From positions 5,766,001 through 5,830,000 of the forward strand of contig CP099846.1 in the NCBI GenBank assembly GCA_030062745.1: a stretch of DNA of 64,000 nt, given 5' to 3'. Positions within the stretch are counted from its first letter, which is position 1. The number at the start of each line of letters is the position of its first letter. Under the pieces are notes generated by a model. The model did not search any database, was not told where the DNA came from, and worked only from the letters and a program-made list of their open reading frames with translations. The translations under genes and the position numbers were made by a program. Positions 23,601 to 37,789 of this stretch are shown here, in pieces. Source of the DNA: Capitulum mitella. Lineage: Eukaryota; Arthropoda; Thecostraca; Pollicipedomorpha; Pollicipedidae.

Positions 23601-25740
23601 ATTCAAAAATGGGGCATTTTTTTCCAGTAATTTATGTCTTTCATCTTTAAAGGGAGTGTGACATCATTGCCTGTATATATGCTCATTGTGCAGTGCAAAT
23701 AGACTTTGATATTTGAATGCCAGCAGTCCAGACACATGTGAATGTGTCATGCCTGCACATCTATGTTATAAGGTTTGTTTACTGCATATGCATATCCTTT
23801 GTAATATTTTTTAAGAATTGTAATATGGGATTCCTTGTTGAAGCTCAGAATATTTGTCATGAGTGTATATCTGAGATACGAAAGGTTTGTTTTGCTACAA
23901 ATGTTTCCATTTTATAATGCTATTTAAGCAATGCAACATGGGTGTCCTGGGCTAGCTACAATGCTAACTTTGACATAGCTGCAAGATGTTGAATGTTATG
24001 TATAGTCTGCATTCTTTTCATTGACATGTATTGCATTGCCAGTAATATGCTGCATACCATTTGAATTGAGGATGTATCTCCATTTTGCAGACATGGCCAA
24101 CATGTTCCTGTTTGTGTAATGAAGCCTGAAGTCTGCAAATAGAAATACTGAATCTGATGTTATTTTTAGTCTGGAAAGTAGTTGGTGCTAAGGATCTGCC
24201 CTGTAAAACAGACAAGTAAACAAATTCATGAATGCTGCACTTAATATCAGTGCTATATACTTTCATATGTGTTACGTTTTACCTGTCCTGGTCCAGATAT
24301 CATCCTGCTCTTGGCACTCTGGTGTCATCATGCTGCACTCTGGCCTATATGGTGTGGCACAGATCTATACTTAGGCAGACAAGTTGGCCTTTATATTAGC
24401 TCTTGCCTGGTGGATAAAAACAATATTGTGCGTCACGGCATCACAAAAGATGACATTGGACTTAAGACGTCCCTAGCATGATAAGCTACATCATTTGCCA
24501 TATAGCTACAATGCCACCAACATGTGCAGTGTGAAGGGAAGATGCTTCATGACCAACAAGCACAACAGAAAGTTGATGACCAGGTTCATACGACAGACTT
24601 TCGTTGCGCATGAGACGGACATTCGTCACACGTGAGACCCAGTCGGCAGCTCGGCCCCTCCATTTGATCATGAATCAACAGTGGATCGCATGCATCTTGA
24701 TTTGTGCTGTAAGACAGGCAGCAGACCAGTGATTTGGAATGCCTCAGTAGTTTCCCTAAATGATACATTTATGGAAGCAAGATGTCCGCGTCGCCTTGGC
24801 TTGTCTGGATGCAGGAGTGGGACGGGATACGATGGTCACGGAACCTGCAACGGAGGATAATGTAAAGTATGAATAACAGGCTATGGGGAAGATGTGGCGC
24901 TGGCTGTCCCAGTGTTCTTGAATAATGATCACATCAGTTATAGTAACAGGACATCAGTGACAGGGAGAATAGTAAAAAGTTATAGTAACAGGACATCAGT
25001 GAGAGGGAGAATAATCCAGCTTGTGATGGAACTCCTTTGATGTAAGTCATATTCCTTTCTTACCTCCCAGAGAAATATTCACCTCCACCTCCACTTCAGC
25101 AAAAAGCAATTTCAAGACACTACAGGGCAGGGATGCAGCAACAACTTAAGATATTCTGGGCCGGTTTTTCCCCGTCAGTGTCCATCAATTAAATGTTAAG
25201 AATATATGTTAAACTGAAGAAAATGTGGGGCAGCTGCCCCTGCCCTCCACTTCTTGCAGCCTTGATGAAGGCTGTAAAAAGAGCAGTATAAATCCTCACC
25301 AGTATGAAATACATCACATCACGACTTTATTTCAGACCATTTGTGTTATTCCAGATCAAAAGGGTCATATTGAAGGACCTGGCCCACCCGTGGCCTTAAA
25401 AATCATTAAAATCTCCTGTAGGAAGTGATAAAGGCATCACAAACGACCACGCTTACCATAAGAATGCCCATACGGTCTGTGTTACTCACGTGCCCTTTGA
25501 AGATTGTGGTTTGTTGATGACCTTGAGTGGATGATTACACGTTCTGGCCCCAGTGGCAGTACGTTTTCCATGGATTTCATGGTTGAAATAGCTCTTCAGC
25601 CATGTAAAATAGCCTGACAATGTAATATCATAATGATGTACAGTAAATTTGCGGATGGTTACCATATGGCTAGCTCAGCAAACTCTCCCCATTTAGATAT
25701 AACCTGATGCTGCGCTTTGCGCGATTTAACCTCTTTGATG
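20680..25740. other. AT-rich gene-free stretch
   Basis: About 5 kb of AT-rich sequence with only short frames. Notable patches are a (TAAA)n-like run near 23,192-23,235, and a two-copy direct repeat at about 24,937-25,012 containing TTATAGTAACAGGACATCAG. No exon with supporting splice phase was found. Confidence 0.5.
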
Positions 25741-25799
25741 GACAGAGACAAGTCCAGACAGACAGACACACCTTATCGGCCTACAGCCTCTAGTATCGT

Positions 25800-26910
25800 A
25801 TACACCCGAGATGAGATCGAGACTAAAAGCCAAAATTATTCCCAGACATAGAACTTCTGTTGTAATCTTCCCAGGCAAAACATCGGAACGTATGTAAACG
25901 GCCACTTCATCTTTTACCGATAGTATCCTGCAGCACGTCTTTGGGGCAACACTTCTGTCCTTTATCTCCAGGTACCCCTGTATTCCTGTTAGGGACTAAC
26001 CCCCCCCCCCCTCTAAGTAGTGACGCCCCAGAGGTGGCCGATGAATTTGATGTGCCGTCGTGGAATCACGGTTTTATCTGGCGGTAAGGTAGTCTCATAT
26101 ATCTGTGCTAGTTATGACAAATCAGAAGATGCTTTTCCGAATGATAGCACTTTCGAGCAAACCAAAGAGCCCTAATAAGTTGCAGTCTTCCAGTATTGCC
26201 TAAAAGTGTACTTGGCAAAATTCCTTTGCAAAAATCAGCACTCTGGTTTGGAAACAGTCAGGGTAGTAATTGAATGCAACCAAGTGTCGGAGAGTTCTAT
26301 GCCGGAAAGTTTATTCTGTCCTAGGCAAGCTTTTTATCGTGCTCGATCACGTTAAAAGACTTAAGCGTGCAGATCAGCACAAAATTGATAGGCTTAACAC
26401 GTGGCCGGGCGTGGGGTCAATTTGATCCCCCCGAGGTTTTCCCGGAATAGACCCCAAACAGTGCGGTGCAGCCACACCAAACTGGGCACAGTTATACACA
26501 ACTGAATAGCGTATCTTTTGGTGTTTAAAAATATCTTGCTTGGTACAGCTATATGAGACTGAATAGCGGATCTTTTGATGTTGAAAAATATCAAGGTCTT
26601 TCGGGATCACTGAGTTAGAGCGGGTCAGAGTCGGGTCATGGTTTTCAGAAATGGTCATTTTAGGCTAAACTTCAAGATGATGTGACGAACATAGTTTTAA
26701 AGACAGACTTGCAAGCTTTTTAATGGTGCACAGATAACCAATTGCGAAAAAAAAATACGAAAACAGTTGGATCTCGTGACCTGAGGACAGGTCCCGAGAT
26801 CAAATCGAGACCAAAAGCCGAAAATTATTTCCAAACATAGAACTTCTGTTGTAATCTTCCCAGGCAAATATCGGAACGTATGTAAACGGTCACTTCATCT
26901 TCTACCGATG
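25800..26910 (+). repeat. Dispersed direct repeat pair (25,800-25,925 and 26,790-26,910)
   Basis: Both copies carry ATAGAACTTCTGTTGTAATC, then CTTCCCAGGCAAA and GGAACGTATGTAAACGG. They read in the same direction with about 90% identity by eye. AAGCTTTTTATCGTGCT near 26,327 also matches about 20,780. These look like fragments of one interspersed element family. Nothing coding is seen. Confidence 0.55.
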
Positions 26911-26914
26911 TGCC

Positions 26915-29095
26915 AAGTTTCAGGTAGATACCAGGTCAGTTCACGGAGAAATGACCAAAAATGTGTGAAAACGCGTATCCGTTTTCTGTAGAGGCCAAAC
27001 AGTGAAATGTCACTAATTTGTTGTTCATTGCCTGATTTAAGGCTTAAATGATACAAAACCATGTTAGAAATGACCTAACACATATTCCGATGGTTTTGAT
27101 CTCTTCTGGGTCATCTCAGGTCACTGGCCTGAGATGTGCTTTATTGGCGTTGGTACACCCGTTTTTTCAACATTTGTTTGCCATGTTTTTTATGCTGATT
27201 GCGAATTCAGCGCCCCAGATTACCAAGGTAAACGTTGGTAATTCATCAGGGCACACGTATGGTACACGTTGGGGTAAACAGGTGTCAAAAGAAATGGATC
27301 GGATGTGTTTTATCTTCGGTCTACACCAGTGCTATACCTGTAGTGGTAAAATTGTGCCGGATGACGGTGTTTGGCTCTGTTTAATACATTTTCGCGATTT
27401 CCGCTTTCGAGGCCACTTTAGGTCGGTGACCTCGGTTGACGTTGGGTGTTGTTGTGGCAGAAATTTGAACTGTGAGGTATTCCTTGCACCGAATTTAAAT
27501 TTTGCGCCAGAATTTATCCCGAGATACCAGAAAACAGGATATATGTCATATATGTATGTCTAAATTATCGAAATTTTAGCTATATGACTTATGTTATGTT
27601 GAAGCGCTAATTGAAACATAAATACTGACCCAAGCATTTCAAATCATGTGCCGTCTACTGTAGTTTTTTTGTGACCAGAAATGGCTGTATACTTCTTGAC
27701 GCTGTCACGAACGGTTTTCGCGGTACGAGCGAAAGTCTGACGAGCCGCACCAAATGTGACCGTCTGACGTCATTTGACCTTGAAGGTCATATCCAGAAAC
27801 ATCAAACTTGTACACAATTGAGTTCCTTTAGGGCCACATTTACGCCGTAAGTTTGGTTGATCTAGCCCCGTTAGCTTTCAAGGATCTTAGGGGTGTCAAA
27901 GTGACCCCCACCCGAGCGCGTGGTGTTTGATACGCCGCCTCTGCGAGTGTTGAGGGTCGCGAATTGAGATTCATACATGACGGTCGCTGGGAAAGCTCAG
28001 ATCGAGTTGTGTTTTATTGCGTATGTTCAAGCTTCGGAGGCCTCTAGCGTCCGAACGCGCCAGCCGATCACGACACAAATGGCACTATCAGGTGTGTCGA
28101 CTCGGCGAACAGGTCGTGGTGTAGGTTTCGAAATGATCCGTGGCGTGTGGCATGTGTCACGTGGCGCTGGCCGGATCTCTGCAGACTTCATTTAATCACG
28201 GGTACAGGTCAAACACCGCTTGCTGTTGACTCAGTACTTGGGGACAACATGAGCCCTACGTATGGGTGCGTGCTTTTGTGATCGGCACCCACCTGCGATC
28301 CACGTGGTGATCCTCAGGCACGTGTTGCGATTTGGACTCGGGGATCTCCGAGTGCAGGCAACAGAGACCTGAACGGCTGAAATTTGATTGGTAGAGCAGC
28401 ACTATGGCTGTCCAACGGTACCCCACATGATAGGCAAGCTGCAGCGGGTCACGTGCAACGCGTGCGCCTCTTTAGACCCCTCTGTTTCCGATGGGTCAAT
28501 TTTCGGGAGGCAAACGGCGCATTTTAGTACGATAACGCCCTGGGAAGACGGGCGGGCAGCTGGACGATCAGCTTCGATGGATTCAGGCGGAAACAGGGGT
28601 GCAGCTTGCGCGTGAGGCGCGAGGTGCCTAAGCGACCAACACCCATCCTTAATTACCACAAAACTACAACCTGTGAAATACTGAAAATTGGTTGGCAGGA
28701 GCTTGTGATACGTGAAATTCGGTACGTGTAGCTGTTTTGCATGTCAAGAACTTAGGCCTGGTGTGTGGGACTCACGTGCCAAGGTGCCAATTCGCCATTG
28801 AGGCCTTTGGTCGTGAACCGTTTACGCTCGAGGTGCCAAATTATGTCGTGGGCTGTAAAGTCACAAACGCCCTCCAGGACAAGCAAGATTTAGGGTACCA
28901 GTGACAAGATGCCATGCATGTAAACGTACAACTTATTGGACTTTATAGCTTTCGTTTGTGGAAAGTTTTTGATACCTACCGTAGTACCTTTATTTAGATG
29001 AAGGCACTAAAGCGGGTGTACAGGTCCGTGTGTGACACGGAGCTTTGATTTTGAGTCGTTTACAGTTTTTCTAAATGTCTTTTTTTTTGTTTCAG
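26915..29095. other. Upstream flank or first intron of GON4L; no exon identified
   Basis: A 171-codon + frame (27,048-27,563) lies in AT-rich sequence with no recognisable domain. 27,950-28,660 is GC-richer and might hold a promoter or 5' exon, but no donor in phase with the 29,096 acceptor could be argued from protein similarity. Confidence 0.35.
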
Positions 29096-29666
29096 GGCAG
29101 ACGCTCTCGGCCGGGACATCCCAGGTCCACCCAGAAGTCAAGCACTGGTCGGGCACCGTCTGACGAGGCTGCGATGAAAGACGTTGCGGTCCCGTCGCGG
29201 ACCACCATCAGCCACGACGCCGTCGACTTCCAGCGAGCCGCTGCGGCCGAAAGGGCGCCAGGCGGCGACGAGACGAGCCGGCCGCCGCCGGTGCCGGCGG
29301 TCCCGGCTGGAGAGCATGGCACCGCGTACCCGGCGCTCACGGGGGAGGGTCCAGACAGTGCTGAGGCGGCCATGGACTGGCAGCAGCAGGAAATAACGGC
29401 TGCCGATCCGACACCGGCTGTCGACGGAGAGGACGTTGTCGATCCGACACCGGCTGTCGACGGAGAGGACGTTGTCGATCCGACACCGGCTGTCGATGGA
29501 GAGGACGCTGCCGATCCGACACAGGCTGTCGACGGAGAGGACGCTGTCGATTCGACATCGGCTGTCGACGGAGAGGACGTTGTCGATCCGGCGCCGGCGG
29601 GCGAAGGGACCCGCGCGACCACGTCGTCGCGACCACGTACCAGAGGCTTTCGGACCAAGAAGCGGA
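29096..29666 (+). CDS. GON4L: GON4L exon a (12-aa repeat region)
   Basis: The acceptor is a polypyrimidine tract ending TTTCAG at 29,095 and the donor is GTAAGT at 29,667. It leaves one base that is completed by GC of the next exon. It encodes residues 1-190 of the assembled part. A 36-bp unit ([12 protein letters not shown] and variants) is repeated five times from 29,405 to 29,584, with a sixth diverged start. No family similarity lies in this exon itself; its membership rests on splice signals and phase. Confidence 0.75.
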
Positions 29667-32600
29667 GTAAGTCCTTTACACTTTTTCGTATTTTTAGTTA
29701 TGGATTTGTATTAAGAAATAGAACAGCAAGGTCCATATTATTATGTATCGTTGACGCACCCATTCATCCAGGTGATGAAGACATTTCAGATATCCATTGC
29801 TGTTCTCACGTCATTTATGAAGAACTAAATTCAGCACATAAATATGGTTTTCCACTCATTTATGCTCCCTTCAGATGCCTCGTCTGATCCTCGCTTGCAT
29901 GTGGCTTGATGCTCATGTTGACCCGGCCAGTGGGAGATTGCATTTGGCCCTGAAGTCAAGTAATTCGTAGCATTATTTCCAGTCTTATTTCTGCAATACC
30001 TTATATTTGTATTGAAGCCTCAAAGTCGTTTTGTTTGTTTGTTTGTTGGGAAAATGTGTTGGAGGGTGTAAGCAGCTGCGAAGTTTTATCAGTGGAACTT
30101 TTCTGGCATGAAAGCGTTGTTATGCAGCAAATAAGCTGACTTGATCGGTACGAGTGAATCCAGACGCCGAGGGCAGGATGTGAATCCAGCCCTCGTCGTC
30201 CGAACCTGTTTGCGTGGTGCGTCATTGTTTTCTGGCCCCATTCTCTTCCTGTGTGGCGCGCCAGGACCTCCTGGCCCGACCTCACCACTGTTTGTGACGC
30301 CATGGACCCGACTTCAGTTGTGCGTGGCATCCCTCGCAGGTCAGGTCGCTCTCTCACGTTGACGTGTGGCGCCACTGGTCTCGTATGACGTCACTGGTGT
30401 GACGTCAGCTCTGTGTGACGCCGCAGGCGGGCCGGGCCGGGCCGGCAGCCGCGGTCGGCGAGGCGCGGCCAGGTCCCGCACGTCTACGATCTCCTCAGAG
30501 GAGCCGGCCGTCAGCGGCGACCAACAGTTCGACGACGAAATCCACCGCAAGGCCACTAAGGCCAAGATCAGCGTCCGCAACGTCAAGAACATGATAAAGA
30601 ACATCATCAGCAATGAACAGGTCTGCGCGCTCGCCGGTGCTCAGGGCGAATCGGGTCGCAAGAACATAGCGGTGCCTGCCTTATGAAGACGTTTTGATCA
30701 GTTTCCGGAGAGGAAACGTGGGGACAAGAATGGTCTTGCTTTTCAGTTTTACTCGTACGATTTCGTAGATTTGTGAACTTGTGTGCAGCCACGGCCACAC
30801 CAGAAAAAGGGGATCACTGCGATTGTTGATGGGTGAAGCTCTCGCTCTGTTTTTACTTCTGTTAATGGCTTTGGCCGGACGACTCGCATTTGAAGCCGTG
30901 TCTTTACAATATCATTTCCATCCTGGTAATCAGAACTCTCACCCGACATTTCTGTAACATCCACCCGTGGGTGTTTGGCAAAACGCAGCGCCTTCGTGGC
31001 GGACGCTCTGCCGTGACCGCCATGAATTGTCTGTTGTCCCGAGGTCGGCTGCTGGGCCGTCTCATGTCACCTGCCGGCGGTGACGGTCGGTGGCGCGTCG
31101 CCAGGTGCTGGCCATGATGCAGTACGCCGTCTCCAAGGAGGCCGACCCGGACGCCGCCTCGCTGCCGCCCGGCCTGGAGCCCAAGATGACGCGTTCGCGG
31201 ACGCGCCAGCTGCTGGCCGAGTCGCGGCTGGCCTCGCTGCCGCTGACGCCCAGCAAGCGGTCGGCCGCCTCCTCCACCGAGCAGCTCATCCTGCATGACT
31301 TTCCCGACGACGACAACGACGACGACGAGGAGTACACGCCGCGCAAGGCGCTCGACGCCAGCGGGCTCTCGTCGCCGGCGTCGTCGCCGGCGCCGTCGAC
31401 GCCGTCATTGTGCCCGTCGGCGGCGATGACGCCCTGCACGCCGGCCACGCCCGGCTCCACGGTCGAGGAGCCGCCCAGCAAGCGGACGCGCAGCAAGCTG
31501 CCGCTGACAGACCAGCCGCTGGAGGCGCTGGAACAGCAGGTGCGCCGCCCGAGTCGGGCTGCGGGCTGCGGGCTGCCGGCCTGAGGGGTCTCTCTAAGGT
31601 CGGAGGCAGCCCGATGCGACTGGAGAGCGGGCTCCCAAGTGTTGGAGTGGCCGGTGATGTTCGTAGTGTGAAAAGAGGCTTGGACATGAATGCTTTGTGA
31701 CATTTCCCGGTCGTTCATTATGTGGTTACGTATTCAGTAAAACGGTTTTGAGTGGCTTCTCCACATTTATATACATTTGTTCATTCGATAAAGCTTGATG
31801 ATACACTACATACATTCGAACAAGTGAAGAAACATTCGATAAACATTAAGAGAATATTTTACCTTTCTTTGCGATACTTTTGGGCACTAAAAGCTAGTCC
31901 CTGGTAGTGTTGTACTGATTTGTTGCGATCAGGTGTTTGGAAACGTGAACAATCAAACTGTGTATGTTTACTAGCAAGCTCTTAAGTGTGGTTTAGACAG
32001 TTTTGCCAGTTACGCTTTCTGATGTATGGTTTCCATGACGTTTTGTGTTCTATTTAGTAATTGGTGTACTATGGCAGTAGTAGTCCCAACATTACTATTG
32101 TCATGTCCGGCTCTTTTACTTTGTCAGTATTTTCGTTCGTACATTTTTCATATTATAATTTACATACTGCATTGACTCCGGAGGCTGATTGTGAACTTTC
32201 GGCTTCAGTTGGTGGCCCCAGACGTCACACCGGACATGTACATTCCCATCGTGGACGACGAAGACTGGGCAAGCTTTCTGCGCGCGTTCAACATGCCCGT
32301 CGCAAATGAAGCGCCGGAGGACGAAGAGGATGAGGAGTACGTGTTCCAGGTACGCGCGTCCAATGTGTCTGCCTGTGCCGGTCCACAAAATGCCTGGAAC
32401 TACAGTGTCATGTGAATGTCTGTCAGTTTCTGTGGTGAAGTCGTCAGGGTTCTTGGTTTGCACCCTCGAGATTATCGCTCCGTCAAGAGTTCGGTGCTGT
32501 GCCTTGTCCGGCAAATGCCATCAGTGCGAGAGAATACAGAGATGGCTGGGCTCGATTTCGGGATTTGTTTGCGTGGGAACGTAGCGTCTAATTTTCACCG

Positions 32601-33383
32601 CCGGTCCGGGTTGGCTGCCTTCGCCGGCCGTTTTTGTGTGTCGTTTCCGTCGATGTCCGCGCCCCGCCGACGCCGGACCGCGCCCGTCCTCAGCTGAACG
32701 ACGAGGAGGAGGTGAACGAGCGAGAGGAGCTGCGCGGCGACCCGGCCGTGCGCATCTCGCAGAAGGAGGTCAACAAACTGATGATGGAGCTAGTCAAGGA
32801 CGTGAACGAGCTGCAGTGCAGCCAGGCGCCGCCGGAGGAGGAGGTGCCGGCCGAGCGGCGCCCGGAGCCGCCGCCTCCGCCGCCCGGCCACCAGGCCATG
32901 ACGGCGGCGCATGCGCGCCAGCTGGACGTCCAGATGGCGGCCCACGTGCAGCTCCTGGCGCAGACGTTTCTGCTGAGCGCCGAGCAGGAGTGGCTGCAGG
33001 CGGAGCGCGTGGGCTGCGCCGCGCTGCTGGTCGAGCTCAACAGCCTGTCGTCGGCGCTGCGGGCCGACCAGCCGGCCGCCTCGTTCTTCTGTCCGCCGAA
33101 CCTGGCGCCGGCGCTCGAGATGGTGGCCGCCGTGGACGCACTGCCGGCCGAACAGCTGTCCGCCGAGCGGCCCTCGGTAACCCTCAAGTGAGTGCTCCTG
33201 CCGTGGGATGTCAGTGGAGCGGGAGTGTCCCTGCCGGGTGATGGGGTGGGCGTCCTGGACGTGTCTCCATGAGGTGATGAGTGTCGGTGATTGCTGTCTC
33301 AAGGGGCATTGCACATCCTGATGGGTTAGCTGCGGTGCGCTCCCTCATTGCGGCTCTCCAACGTCGCCAGCAGCTTCGACTGG

Positions 33384-33452
<69 letters not shown>

Positions 33453-36400
33453 GACACCAATTCCGCTGCGGCACTACGGCCCTGAGTGGGGCACCATCTG
33501 GCGGCGGTGCATTAGCTTAGCCCAAGCTCAACCCCAGCAGCGAAAGGCGAGGGAGTTGTCGTCGTCCTCGTCTAAACATTGCTGGCTGCCGGCTGCCGCC
33601 GTGTCGCCGCAGCCGGGCCAGCGGACGTATCACGCCATAGGGACGCGTTTCTCGCCCAAACCGACCAGAGGCCCGGCTGGACAGTGGTGAACAGGGTTGG
33701 AACGTGGTTTTTGTTCTTGATGTCAGGGGGCAATTTTTGTTCTGCACTACAAAACTTTGCAAAGAGTACTACTACTGGTGTAAGTAAGCATTCTTGGTGT
33801 AAGTTAGTTATGACATCGAACCAGGAAGGGACGTAGCCAAGGGGGCCATGGGGGCCATGCCCGCCCCCCCCCTGAGCCAAGCGGTCTACACTAGATACAT
33901 GGCGATTTCTGATGAATGCGTAGTAGTGATCATATATATGTTGCAAAATCAAACATTATATGTTTTCCCGTGCACTGAATATAAGATGAATTGCCTAAAA
34001 TTACTGCATTTTCCTGTAAGTTTCGTTACATGCCTGTGGCATATGACAAAAATTGACATTTGCTACCCCCCCCCAGGAAAACATTGGCTACGTGCCTGCA
34101 TCGAACGTGTTTCTTACTGAAGGGAGACAGAGTCATTTGCGCGCATAATTAAAAATTTGTCAACATGGTTATAATGCAGATTTCTGATGGAAGTACAACA
34201 TCACACGATTGGTGTATAAAATGTTCTAGGAGCATGTATTTTCTGGTGTTGTTCAGCATCAAAAAGCAACGCCTTTTCCAACCTTGGTGGTGGAGCATGG
34301 TCGTTAGTCGTGGCGGCCAGAGCCATGTGACGCGCTGCGTTGTGGGTCCGCGCTAGACTGACGATTCGGACAGGTTTTCGAATATTCGGGTAGAATATTT
34401 CAATCGTTTGAAGCACGAAATATGGTGGCAGATCCGTGCCACAGCGAGGAGGCGATGGAGCATGACTTGGTTGTGGTACTCTCAGCATACGAAGAACGAT
34501 GCACCGAAACCATAACAACGATATGTAATGGCCCCATTAGCGTTCGGCTTGGTTCTGTAAAATCCGGCCGGATCCTCAGCTCTGGTCAGCGCTCGGCTCG
34601 CCCTCGCCGGTCGGTACCGCTGACGACATGCCCCTTCCCGGTCTCGGCAGCGTCCAGTCACCCAGGCCCCACCGGGGTGCTGCCGACTACGGGCAGCTGT
34701 GGTCACAGGACTCGAGAGCGAGCAGTGGCTGGTCTCGCTCGACCGCCGACGAGGGCCGGTACTGGCCCCGGCGTAGGCGACGGTTTACCGAGCGACAGGG
34801 TGCTGTACCGCCGGTTGCTGCACTGGCGGCAGTCGGTCAGTTCATATTCTGTAGTGTCGAAATACGCGCTAGGTGCCGCACGCTATCCACGAGAGATGCG
34901 TTTGCCCGGTGCCGGAGTGGTCCGCGCGCATACGAGTGACGACCGGCCCCGGCTGTTGGACGTGTGCACCCGTGGAGTCCGTATAAGGCCGTTGATATTG
35001 TCTCTTCTATTTTTAGTGTGCTGAGACGAATAGAGGGAAGTAGCCGGTCTCTCAGTACATTAATTATCATTGTGCGTGTCATGAGCCTTTGCACGTACGC
35101 CGGTTTCCCATCATCACGGGCATATACTAGTCCGGACTCTAAGGGGGAAACTGCGGCGTCGGGAGTCCCTCGCGTGCTATCCTGTGGACTAAAACTGGAG
35201 ATTTTCGGTACGAAAATGTGGTCATTTTCAAACGCATTTAGCACGACCTGGACCGCGTTGAATCCTTTTTGTGTGAACAGAAGCAAAAAGATGTACGTAG
35301 ACCGCTCACAAAAATCCCGTTTTGCTGTCGATGCTGAAAATACGTGTTACGGAGTACCTGGTCCTTTAAATGTTGTTGATGGATACGAAGGGGAGAAATT
35401 TCTACCAATCTCAAGTATGATATGGATGATATCCCCCATTTCTTTCTTCTCCTGCAACTAATTCCGAAGCGCCTTATCGTATGGACTGGACGGTTTGCAT
35501 CTGGTGACGCGACATCATGACTGCCAATCAGAGCGTCCTCTGTCGCTGACGTCATGCCCTTCCCCTGCCTCGCAGCGTACGGGCATCCGGTGCTCGGCGC
35601 TGTGAATAGCTCTGATTTAACATGTTCTGATCGTGCCTTTCGGGACGAAAGGGCACAAGCTTCAAACGATTGAAATATTCTACCCGAATATTCGAAAACC
35701 TGTCCGAATCGTCAGTCTAGCTCGGACCCACAACGCAGCGCGTCACATGGCTCTGGCCGCCACGACTAACGACCATGCTCCACCACCAAGGTTGGAAAAG
35801 GCGTTGTTTCTTTATGCTGAACAACGCCAGAAGATAAATGCTCCTAGAACATTTTATACACCAATCGTGTGATGTGCTTCCATCAGAAATCCGCATTATA
35901 ACCATGTTGACAAATTTTCAGTTATGCACGTAAATGACTCTGTCTCCATTCAGTAAGAAACAGGTTCGATGCAGGCACGTAGCCAAGGTTTTCCTGGGGG
36001 GAGGGGCAAATGTCAATTTTTGTCATATACCACAGGCATATGACGAAATTTACAGGAAAATGCAGTAATTTTAGGCAATTTATCTTATATTTCGTGCTCG
36101 GGAAAACATAGAATGTTTGATTTTGCAACATATATATGATTAATACATATTCATGCGAAATCGCATGTATCTAGTGTAGACCGCCTGGCTCAGGGGGGGG
36201 GGGCGGGCATGGCCCCCATGGCCCCCCTGGCTACGTCCCTGGTTCGATGTCATAACTAACTTACACCAAGAATGCTTACTTACACCAGTAGTAGTACTCT
36301 GCAAAATTTTGTAGTGCAGAACAGAAATTACACCCTGACACCAAGAACAAAAACCATGTTTGTAACCCTGTCCACCACTGTCCAGCCGTGCATCCGGTCG

Positions 36401-37789
36401 GTGCGGGCGAGAAACGCGTGCCTATGGCGAGACACGTCTGCTGGCACGGCTGCGGGACACGGCAGCCAATGTTTAACCCTATTCCCGGAGGGCTAGGCGG
36501 TATGGTCGATTCCCGGCAGGGGGGGGGGGGGGCGGATACGGCCCCCTCTGAGATCTCGAGAACTACACGTCCGATTTCATTGCAACAAACGGCAATCGAT
36601 TTGCCATAACGTGAACTACATTTTTTTTAAAAGAAATTTTCAAACTTCGGAAGAGGTGGATACAGGGGTCAGAAACGTCGAAATTAGGGATATTTTTGGA
36701 CCTATTATAACTCCTTTGTTTGTGGGCCGATTTCGATGAAACTGACATTAATCGAGAGATAATGGATATGAATTTTATCGTTGGTACACACATCCGGAAT
36801 TTTGAGAAAAGTCATTGGCGTTCACAGGGTTTCAAAAATAGGATAAGTTTTTCAACAACTGAATGAACAAAAAATGCAAAAACACGTTTTTGGCTCCTAC
36901 TAGTCATGTTCTGCTAAAGAAGCACAATTCGCAATACAGTGTTTTTAAAATGGTAGCATAGGCGTTGCCAGGGACATGGAAAAGGAGGAACTGTCGTGGT
37001 CACACGTTCTTCAGATCAACTTGTGACCTTTGACCTTAAATGACCTCTGTTGGCCTTGGAGCTGCTTGAATGATTTCGTGTGTATGTAATATTATCTGTG
37101 AACGTTTTGAATCGTTTGAATTCACTTTATGGCTATTGTGATATAGGGTACGCGCACTGACATTTTAGGTAATAGCTCTGTGACTCGACCTGATATCAAG
37201 CTGAAAGTTGATATGCAAGTAGAGAGCACCTTTGTACGTGATATGTATTCCGGGTTTGGCATTTGAAGAAACAACGTCGAAATTATTGCTATAAAACCAA
37301 ATTTTGACTTTTGATCTTGGCCTGACATTGTAAAGTGACCTCACATAAACAAAATTGTATCTGCATGTTGCCCAACTGTTTTGCTATGCATCCATATAAA
37401 GTTTTAAGTTTTATCTTAAAAACGCTATTTTTGGCAGTCATTTTCCTTTTACCCTCAACATGGCCAAAAATGGCCTGAGGTGCCTCCCAAAAACGTTGCC
37501 TAGCTCCGCCCCGTGCAAAAAAAATGTTTTGAAATTTTGTCACGACACGTAGAAAGAATAGCTATGAAAAGTCACCAGGTTTCGTGAAGCTGCACCGAAA
37601 AGTTTGGAATTGGCAAGCAAAACACCCGAGGGGGGGGGGCGGATTTAGCACCCCCTGCCGGGAATAGGGTTAAGACGAGAACGACTCCCTCGCCAATCGC
37701 TGCTGGGGTTGAGCTCCGGCCAAGCTAATGCACCGCCGCCAGATGGTGTCCCACTCAGGGCCGTAGTGCCGCAGCGGAGTTGGTGTGCC

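Noticed and set aside
32636..33241. 201-codon Gly/Ala/Arg-rich + frame
   Set aside because: Shifted-frame shadow of GON4L exon e.
33387..33520. Coding frames across the (GA)n and (CT)n tracts at 33.4 and 37.8 kb
   Set aside because: Arg-Glu and Leu-Ser runs simply translate the dinucleotide repeat.
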